This document shows positions 6,901-11,610 of a stretch of 11,610 nt of DNA, piece by piece. Source of the stretch: Promethearchaeota archaeon (GTDB lineage Archaea > Asgardarchaeota > Lokiarchaeia > Sigynarchaeales > SOKP01); contig JAUXAJ010000169.1 of NCBI GenBank assembly GCA_030620005.1, positions 1 through 11,610 of the forward strand, given 5' to 3'. The notes beneath the pieces were generated by a model, which was not told the origin of the DNA, searched no databases, and saw nothing but the letters and a program-made list of their open reading frames with translations. The position numbers were made by a program, and so were the translations under genes. The stretch's first letter is position 1; the number at the start of each line of letters is the position of its first letter.

Positions 6901-7572
6901 TTAATTAAATTTTTTTCCAAAATATAAACTTTTAACATTATCAGTTCCAGGCCAAAAAGCTAGGCCGCTAGATACTTTTAATAATCGATAGCCGTGTTTC
7001 TTGTAAAATGGAATCGACTTGTAGTTTCTTTCGCTTGTTCCCAAGCAAATACCGGCTATTTTTTTCTTTTTTAAATGCTCTTCTAATCTTTTAATTAATT
7101 GGGTTCCAATACCTTTATTTTGATATTCTTCCATGACATCTACATGTAAATGTGCTGGATATTGGTCGTGCATTGCTATTTCTCCACCATTCCTTCCTTT
7201 ATATCTTAACATTCTTGAAATAAAGCTCAACACGAGCTTGAAATCGTGGAAATACTTCCATGACGTGATTAACACCAAGCGAACCAAAATCTTCCATTGA
7301 AATCTTTTCTTATACTTTATTTCCTGCTCTTTAGTATCGAGAGAGCACAAAACATAGCCGATGACCTTTTCCTTACCATTTTCTTTTGTCACGGCTATAA
7401 AACTATTATGAGATTCAAATTTGGGATAATAAGAACAAAATAGTAAACCGAACAATTTCTTATCATGGAAATGACTTCTGGCGTCTTCTCCCATGTATCC
7501 AGTATGAAAACAAATATTTATAATGTTGTTTTTATCGTTTTTGTTACACTTTCTAGTGATAATGTATTTCAT
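6901..7572 (-). CDS. GNAT family N-acetyltransferase
   Basis: A 223-residue acetyl-CoA-dependent acetyltransferase of the GNAT fold. The N-terminal part (ITRKCNKNDKNNIINICFHTG, 5-25) is the usual first strand and helix. FIAVTKENGKEKVIGYVLCSLD (58-79) gives beta-2 to beta-4. A hydrophobic/basic insert spans about 88-125. The acetyl-CoA site is HLHVDVMEEYQNKGIGTQLI (141-160), with the Q-x-x-G-x-G loop at 151-156. Motif B is ICLGTSERNYKSIPFYKKHGY (175-195), with conserved Asn183 and Tyr190. The insert before YPAHLHVDV and that motif resemble a GNAT branch also found as the acetyltransferase-like domain of some O-GlcNAcases; the substrate is unknown. The ATG start has no clear SD. It is divergent from the membrane-protein gene at 7697, sharing a 124-base spacer. 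Confidence 0.88.
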   Translation of the reverse strand: MKYIITRKCNKNDKNNIINICFHTGYMGEDARSHFHDKKLFGLLFCSYYPKFESHNSFIAVTKENGKEKVIGYVLCSLDTKEQEIKYKKRFQWKILVRLVLITSWKYFHDFKLVLSFISRMLRYKGRNGGEIAMHDQYPAHLHVDVMEEYQNKGIGTQLIKRLEEHLKKKKIAGICLGTSERNYKSIPFYKKHGYRLLKVSSGLAFWPGTDNVKSLYFGKKFN

Positions 7573-7644
7573 CTTATATTATTTTAAATTTTAGATAATT
7601 TGTTTTTTATGGAATTATGAATTATTAAAGACAATTTGTGAGTT

Positions 7645-7692
7645 ATTATATATATGAGATTAAAATTAATAAAAAAAACACAAAAAAGGTGT
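7645..7692 (+). promoter_or_regulatory. TATA box and SD sequence for the 7697 gene
   Basis: TTATATATAT at 7645-7654 is a clear TATA-like box 43-52 bases before the ATG. It would place the transcription start near 7677, about 20 bases ahead of the start codon. AGGTGT at 7687-7692 is an SD-like sequence four bases from the ATG. The spacer is shared with the divergent GNAT gene, whose own promoter is less obvious. Confidence 0.5.
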
Positions 7693-7696
7693 AAAA

Positions 7697-8710
7697 ATGG
7701 CTAATTCTGAATGGGAAAAAGTTGAATTTCAAGAGTTCGTGAATACTTGCGGGATAGATCATGTTGTGAAGAACGCTCCTAGTTTATTATATTCAAAAAA
7801 GGATAGAGAAAATAAAGAGATTTATTCTTTAATAGCTTTCATGATTATAGCGGGTAGTTTGTCTTTGTACATGTCCTTTATTTTAATTTATGCGGGATTA
7901 TATTTTTACTCCAACATGCTCCTTTTTATCGCGTTAATCATAGTAGTTATAATCATAGAATCATTATTACTCAATTATTATCTTAAGTCAAACATTTACA
8001 TTAAACCTATTGAGTGTTGGATAGAAGTTTATAAAGGATTATCTCAAAATAATTTCATTTTTTATTGTTTTTCGTATTATATTGTTTTTTCTGGCAAATG
8101 TCAACCTAACAAAGCGAAAAATTTAATATATAAATTATACCTAGAAGAAGTGCTAAAAGATTCAATTGATATTACCCAGATTGAATTTTATATTAAAATC
8201 AACCAAAAAAATTCCTCTAAATACGAAAAAATTGGATGGTTTTTCCAATATGCTAAAGGAACTCCTTTTAAAGACGAAAATATAGTTCGAACATCGTGGA
8301 AATTTTTTAATCACGAAAAATCTAAGAACGATAATTACATTGTTGTGGCTAACTGGGACCACCAGTACGAATGGCGTGAAGACTTGGTTTCCAATATTAA
8401 CAAATTGCATGAAAGAGGACCTTGGATACTTCGAAAATGGCCTAAAGATTATTTGAAACCACTAGCTGACGATTATAAAGAAAAAATTAACTGGAATTTA
8501 AGATTTATAGATTCTAACCCTAAGATTAAGCCATGGGAAGGTGATTTAGAAAATCAAACTTATCATGACCCTGACGCTTATAGAGACATGCAAGTAATAG
8601 ACGAAGCTATAGTAAAAATCATTGGAGAAGATTACATTGTAGAAACCCTAAAAGATATAGGAGAAGACTTGCTTAAGTTTAAAAGTTATTTCAGAGATTT
8701 AAGTTCTTAA
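7697..8710 (+). CDS. hypothetical membrane protein with two N-terminal helices
   Basis: I do not recognise this 337-residue protein. After a soluble N-terminal segment of about 40 residues, two strongly hydrophobic helices lie at about 43-68 and 73-95, joined by a very short turn, a hairpin that would put both ends on the same side of the membrane. Positively charged residues before the first helix (SKKDRENK) suggest that side is the cytoplasm. The remaining 240 residues are hydrophilic and mixed alpha/beta. They contain an aromatic, Trp-rich stretch (SWKFF near 200, NWDHQYEWRED near 222) and an acidic helical end. No catalytic motif, repeat or signal peptidase site is visible. ATG with SD AGGTG and a TATA box support the start. 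It could be a lineage-restricted membrane-anchored protein; no function can be assigned. Confidence 0.75.
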   Translation: MANSEWEKVEFQEFVNTCGIDHVVKNAPSLLYSKKDRENKEIYSLIAFMIIAGSLSLYMSFILIYAGLYFYSNMLLFIALIIVVIIIESLLLNYYLKSNIYIKPIECWIEVYKGLSQNNFIFYCFSYYIVFSGKCQPNKAKNLIYKLYLEEVLKDSIDITQIEFYIKINQKNSSKYEKIGWFFQYAKGTPFKDENIVRTSWKFFNHEKSKNDNYIVVANWDHQYEWREDLVSNINKLHERGPWILRKWPKDYLKPLADDYKEKINWNLRFIDSNPKIKPWEGDLENQTYHDPDAYRDMQVIDEAIVKIIGEDYIVETLKDIGEDLLKFKSYFRDLSS

Positions 8711-8744
8711 ACATTATTTTATTAAGTTTTAAATCGCGTTGTAA

Positions 8745-8768
8745 TTTTTATGTCCTAAAACATAAAAA
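8745..8768. repeat. inverted repeat after the membrane-protein gene
   Basis: TTTTTATGT and ACATAAAAA form a perfect nine-base stem with a CCTAAA loop, beginning 34 bases after the stop codon at 8710. Its position suggests transcript ending or mRNA 3' stabilisation. On the plus strand it is followed by A rather than T, so it is not a classical terminator. Confidence 0.4.
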
Positions 8769-8830
8769 AGAGAAATATCAAGTTAAATTAAAAAATTCAT
8801 CCAAAATAGATAAATAAAGAACAAGCACGA

Positions 8831-8899
8831 TGTTGCCCAATTAGTGGCGCTCCCTCATATTGTAGGTTCTGCGATAGTTGTGGAAGTGAAATAAGTTAA
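8831..8899 (+). pseudogene. zinc-ribbon remnant
   Basis: A short frame reads CCPISGAPSYCRFCDSCGSE and ends in IS before a TAA at 8897. The spacing CxxC followed by CG-x-E-I is the usual look of the second half of an archaeal C-terminal zinc ribbon (fCxxCGxEI). The first half (CCPISGAP) resembles a damaged CPxCGAP. There is no start codon in this frame: an in-frame TAG occurs eight codons upstream of the first cysteine, and the ATG at 8830 is in another frame and stops after four codons. It is probably the tail of a lost gene. The rest of the 275-base spacer (8711-8985) contains only an inverted repeat and an AT-only promoter region. Confidence 0.4.
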
Positions 8900-8960
8900 T
8901 ATATTTAAATACCATTTTAATATTATTTTAATATAATTATAATAATAATATAGTTAAAAA
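8898..8960 (+). promoter_or_regulatory. AT-only promoter region of the 8986 gene
   Basis: Almost pure A/T sequence, including ATATTTAAAT at 8901-8910 and AATATAGTT at 8947-8955, precedes the GTG start. Either could act as a TATA box. The second gives a nearly leaderless message, which would fit the absence of a strong SD sequence before the GTG. Confidence 0.3.
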
Positions 8961-8985
8961 GAATTAATACAAATTAGTCAAGAGA

Positions 8986-10269
8986 GTGATATTACTGGAG
9001 CCGTTAAAAGCAATTTCTAATGTAATTCCTTCTGATAATATTTTTTACAATAAATCCACCAAAATTTTATCCATTAAGTTCTCTAATTACACTTTTGTTG
9101 GCTTTTACAAGAAATCTACAAGAATTAGCGAAATATTGGATGACCTTTACGCAGCGTTAGGAGATGCGCATTTTGAAAGGAAAAAAATTTCTATATTAGA
9201 TGTGGATAGTGGAAAAATATTACCGGAATCAAGTAAATTAAAAGACATGAAATCGTCATTTAGAAAAAAGCAAGTGCGGATTGAGGAAGATGGATTGAAA
9301 CCGCAAATAAAAGAAGAAAGCTTCAAAGATGTGAAAAAAAAAAAAAAAAAAGAAAAAGAAGTGATGGAAGAATCTGTAGAAGAAACTATAGAAGATGAAA
9401 TGTTGTTTAGAAGAGCAAAACAAGATGTCGAAAGAACCTTTAGAGCAGAAGAATTGAAAGCACCACCAAAATTGGCAGATAGTGCGTCCCTACCATCAGC
9501 GGGGGCACCTGGAGCACCCCCAAAACCAGCGAATTTCAGTTTTAAAGAAATTCCGAGTATTGACGAACCAGTTATTTATAACATCAATATGGGGCTTCAA
9601 TACTACTCAGTCATGATGGAAAAGCGCTCCTATTTATTCTATGTTTATTTTTCTCACGAGGAATTGAAAATAATCGATGAAGAGGGCAAGACAATTTTCA
9701 AAACGGCTTTTACCATAGAAACTACGAAAAAAGAGCCTCCCATTTTAGACTTAAAAATAGAAGGAGAAGGATTTGAGGTACATCCTTTATCCGGTAAAGT
9801 TAGCGTGAAAAAAGACGCAATAAATCCTCCATTGATGATATTTTCCGTTTTACCTTTAAAGAACAAGAAAAGAAAGAGAAAGGATAAGAAGAAAAACGAA
9901 AAGCGGTTCTTGAACGTTTATATTGAATTTGAAAACGAAATTATTAACCATACGATCTTATCTATTATAGTGCAACCCAAGCATTTTCATATCGACATCG
10001 GCCCCTTCCAAATTGACATTAGCAAGACCATGGCCATGGTAATTTCGTTCTTATCCGTTTTAATTGCTACGATTTCTTTCATTTATTCAACGATCACTTT
10101 TGAATCGCAATCGTTGCCAGATTTTGTATCTGGATTTGCTCCAGGTCTAGGATCAATTCTTTTCTTTGTAATTTTCATGATTACGTTATTTAAGGAAGGG
10201 ATTTATCCGTTAAAGCAAAAGTGGTCAGATTTCTTAAATTTCGATAAGACATCAACGCTAATGAAGTAG
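8986..10269 (+). CDS. hypothetical C-terminally membrane-anchored protein, multidomain
   Basis: I do not recognise this 427-residue protein as a named family. Residues 15-85 are compact, with a strand-strand-helix-strand pattern (KILSIKF, TFVGFYKKSTRISEILDDLY, KKISILDVDSG) that could be a small beta-grasp-like domain (inference). A charged linker follows, containing six lysines encoded by 18 consecutive A (117-122), then acidic and Pro/Ala-rich low complexity (about 158-184). About 190-335 is predicted beta-rich, with LKIEGEGFEVHPLSGKVSV (262-280) and a basic insert (KNKKRKRKDKKK, about 291-302). The helices at about 351-372 and 383-402 are hydrophobic enough to span the membrane, followed by a short polar tail. 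There is no N-terminal signal, so the main body is probably cytoplasmic. The start is GTG; an in-frame TAA lies seven codons upstream and no ATG occurs nearby. It converges with the LysR gene two bases away. Confidence 0.75.
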   Translation: MILLEPLKAISNVIPSDNIFYNKSTKILSIKFSNYTFVGFYKKSTRISEILDDLYAALGDAHFERKKISILDVDSGKILPESSKLKDMKSSFRKKQVRIEEDGLKPQIKEESFKDVKKKKKKEKEVMEESVEETIEDEMLFRRAKQDVERTFRAEELKAPPKLADSASLPSAGAPGAPPKPANFSFKEIPSIDEPVIYNINMGLQYYSVMMEKRSYLFYVYFSHEELKIIDEEGKTIFKTAFTIETTKKEPPILDLKIEGEGFEVHPLSGKVSVKKDAINPPLMIFSVLPLKNKKRKRKDKKKNEKRFLNVYIEFENEIINHTILSIIVQPKHFHIDIGPFQIDISKTMAMVISFLSVLIATISFIYSTITFESQSLPDFVSGFAPGLGSILFFVIFMITLFKEGIYPLKQKWSDFLNFDKTSTLMK

Positions 10270-10271
10270 GA

Positions 10272-11162
10272 TCACGTCTTTAAATTTTCCCAAAAAATTT
10301 TTTTCATTTCACTCTGATGTTTTTTTTTTAATTTAACAAAAAAAATATTTCTTTTAGCCAATTCAGGAAAGTCTTTAATTTTTATAATCTTGATTAGACC
10401 TGCATCTTCAGCTTTTTTAGCGAAAAATTCACTCAAAATTGACAAGTAATTTGACTCACTAACGGCAGATACGATTGAATCGTTATCATTTATTTCCAGC
10501 TTGATATTTAGCCGTTCAAGTTCTGGAAATTCTTATTCAATGACATTACGGGTCCCAGAACCTTTTTCCCTGAAAATAAATGGATATTTTATTAAATCTT
10601 CAAAATCGACTACATATTTTCCACCTTTAATCAAATGGTGGTTAGGAGAACATATCAAGGTTAATTGATCCACTCCAATTTTAAAATAATCAAATTGATT
10701 TCTGTTTTGATTCATGAAACTACCAATTCCCGCGAAATCTGCCATTCCTTTAAGCAATAAATCAATAGATTTTTGGGAATTATTAATCAGGATCTGAAAA
10801 TTTACATTGGGATTTTTTTCTTTAAAGCGTGTGATAAATTTTAGTAACAGGTGAGATCCTGGCAATGTTGAGGCGCTAATGACAATGTTTTCAATCATAT
10901 CCTCAGCATGAACAGAAAGTTGTTGCACGCAAGTATCATACAAATCTACAATTTTTGTTCCATATTCTAGAAATATCTTGCCTTTTTCCGTTAATATGAA
11001 CTTTTTCGTCGTTCTATCAATTAATACGACATCCAGTTCTTTTTCCAATTGAGTTATCTGATGAGATAAGGTGCTTTGTGAAATTGCGAGATCTCTTGCT
11101 AATTCTGAAAAATTCTTGTAACGAGTTAATTTAATGAAATTTCCTATAAATTTAATGTTCAA
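10272..11162 (-). pseudogene. LysR-type transcriptional regulator with one in-frame stop
   Basis: The frame encodes an N-terminal winged helix-turn-helix (about 1-60; FSELARDLAISQSTLSHQIT is the recognition region, DRTTKKFILTEKG the wing). The periplasmic-binding-like effector domain begins at about 88 (NIVISASTLPGSHLL) and includes FREKGSGTRNVIE at 197-209. A TAA at 10533-10535 (codon 210) interrupts it. Reading on in the same frame gives EFPELERLNIKLEINDNDSI and VSAVSESNYLSILSEFFAKK, exactly the expected second half of the effector domain, to a TGA at 10272. The restored length is 296 residues, normal for LysR proteins, and ends two bases from the convergent gene. The start is TTG without an SD, and no ATG is available. 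The truncated 209-residue product would keep DNA binding but lack most of the second effector lobe. It is a bacterial-type regulator, plausibly acquired by transfer; its target is unknown. Confidence 0.75.
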
Positions 11163-11289
11163 ATCTATTACCGGGTGTAATTTCTTTCCTTTTAGATAAA
11201 AATCTTTATAAATTCAAAAATTTTTTCAAATTATTATTAGTATTTTACTTTTTCAAAAAATTTTTTACTTCTTTTTAATTTTATAATTC
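11163..11289. promoter_or_regulatory. divergent AT-rich promoter spacer
   Basis: This 127-base spacer separates the LysR gene (minus) from the interrupted small gene (plus). On the minus strand GAATTTATAAAG at about 11204-11215 is a TATA-like element roughly 45 bases from the LysR TTG. On the plus strand the CTTTTTAATTTTATAATTC stretch runs right up to the ATG at 11290. LysR proteins often act on such divergent spacers, but no T-N11-A palindrome is clear enough to name. Confidence 0.3.
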
Positions 11290-11484
11290 ATGGAAGAGAA
11301 GAAGATCGAAAGTTCTTGAAACACTCTATCCACATCTGAAAGAAAAAGGGTCTTAGAATCATTAGAGTTCAATAATGAAGAGGCTGAATTATATTCTCAA
11401 AAAAATTGGTCAGACATAGACCAATCTTTTAAGGAAGAAATAAAAATTAGGGGAAAAAAAAAAAAGGAACCGGGAAACCAATAA
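11290..11484 (+). pseudogene. small gene with in-frame TGA, family unknown
   Basis: An ATG at 11290 opens MEEKKIESS, then a TGA at codon 10 (11317-11319). The same frame then continues unbroken for 54 codons (NTLSTSERKRVLESLEF, NNEEAELYSQKNWSDIDQ, SFKEEIKIRGKKKKEPGNQ) to a TAA at 11482. The continuing part is coding-like: charged, helical, with a second Trp in a similar setting, and with no start codon of its own. TGG to TGA would restore a tryptophan that fits the sequence. Selenocysteine is formally possible because Lokiarchaeia are known to encode it, but nothing resembling a known selenoprotein motif surrounds the codon. A run of 12 A at 11454-11465 encodes part of the basic tail. It is divergent from the broken LysR gene and ends 62 bases before the acyl-CoA synthetase start. 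Confidence 0.45.
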
Positions 11485-11546
11485 ATTCTTGGAAAAATGA
11501 AATGGTTTCTTAATTTAAAAATTAATAATTAGGGGTTAACTAAAAC

Positions 11547-11610
11547 ATGAGCGTACACTTTTTACACGAGTTTTTAAAACCTAAAAGTATAGCTATATAT
11601 GGAGCAAATA
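11547..11610 (+). CDS. N-terminus of NDP-forming acyl-CoA (acetyl-CoA) synthetase, partial
   Basis: Only 21 codons lie inside the window: MSVHFLHEFLKPKSIAIYGA and a final N. The pattern F-L-x-P-K-S-I-A-[IV]-[YIV]-G-A is the beginning of the CoA-binding (Rossmann-like) domain that opens the alpha subunit of ADP-forming acetyl-CoA synthetases and related acyl-CoA synthetases. These enzymes convert acyl-CoA, ADP and phosphate to the free acid, ATP and CoA in archaeal fermentation of sugars and peptides. The start is ATG, with AGGGG 11 bases upstream as a loosely spaced SD and an AT-only stretch at 11507-11530 as a possible TATA region. The match is short, so a different CoA-binding-domain protein remains possible, and whether alpha and beta subunits are fused cannot be seen. 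Confidence 0.65.
   Translation, partial: MSVHFLHEFLKPKSIAIYGAN

Noticed and set aside
8162..8410. Open minus-strand frame inside the 7697-8710 gene
   Set aside because: No ribosome site or promoter; the opposite strand has both and a longer frame.
9654..9866. Open minus-strand frame inside the 8986-10269 gene
   Set aside because: Antisense shadow within the conserved-looking beta-rich domain of the plus-strand protein.
1..11610. CRISPR array, insertion sequence or complete defence system
   Set aside because: No spaced direct repeats, transposase motifs, terminal inverted repeats or recognised defence gene combinations were found on either strand.

Overview
The window is AT-rich and closely packed, with short spacers full of T and A runs. 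It most likely comes from an Asgard archaeon of the Lokiarchaeia type. The evidence is a Rab/Ras-like small GTPase, a DUF4139 protein, a Hrq1/MrfA-type DUF1998 helicase and the start of what looks like an NDP-forming acyl-CoA synthetase, together with archaeal-looking TATA boxes and T-run terminators. The lineage is an inference; no rRNA or tRNA gene is present to fix it.

Layout. Positions 1-6816 and the GNAT gene up to 7572 lie on the minus strand. In order of increasing coordinate they are: a 683-residue DUF4139 protein with a coiled-coil tail; a class I SAM methyltransferase; a detached C-terminal piece of a second DUF4139 protein; a Rab-like GTPase directly upstream of that piece and in the same frame; a roughly 600-base stretch with a broken small gene and several structured elements; a large helicase; and a GNAT acetyltransferase. 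At about 7600 transcription diverges. Two plus-strand genes follow: an unrecognised two-helix membrane protein, and an unrecognised 427-residue protein anchored by two C-terminal helices, with a zinc-ribbon remnant between them. A minus-strand LysR-type regulator then converges on the second of these. The last 300 bases hold an interrupted plus-strand small gene and the first 21 codons of a CoA-binding-domain protein.

The most unusual property is the number of interrupted frames in the spacers. The LysR gene reads through to a family-typical 296 residues except for one TAA codon. A 78-codon gene at 4150-4384 needs one stop suppressed and one base skipped. A 64-codon frame at 11290-11484 carries a TGA where tryptophan would fit. 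There are also orphan pieces of a DUF4139 protein and of a zinc ribbon. The stops are of different kinds, so one reassigned codon does not explain them. Real gene decay or consensus errors in a metagenome assembly are the two leading explanations.

Functionally the window is a mixture: probable DNA repair (helicase), small-molecule or protein modification (methyltransferase, acetyltransferase), GTPase signalling, two membrane proteins of unknown role, and central acyl-CoA metabolism beginning at the right edge. No complete defence system, CRISPR array or mobile element is visible.
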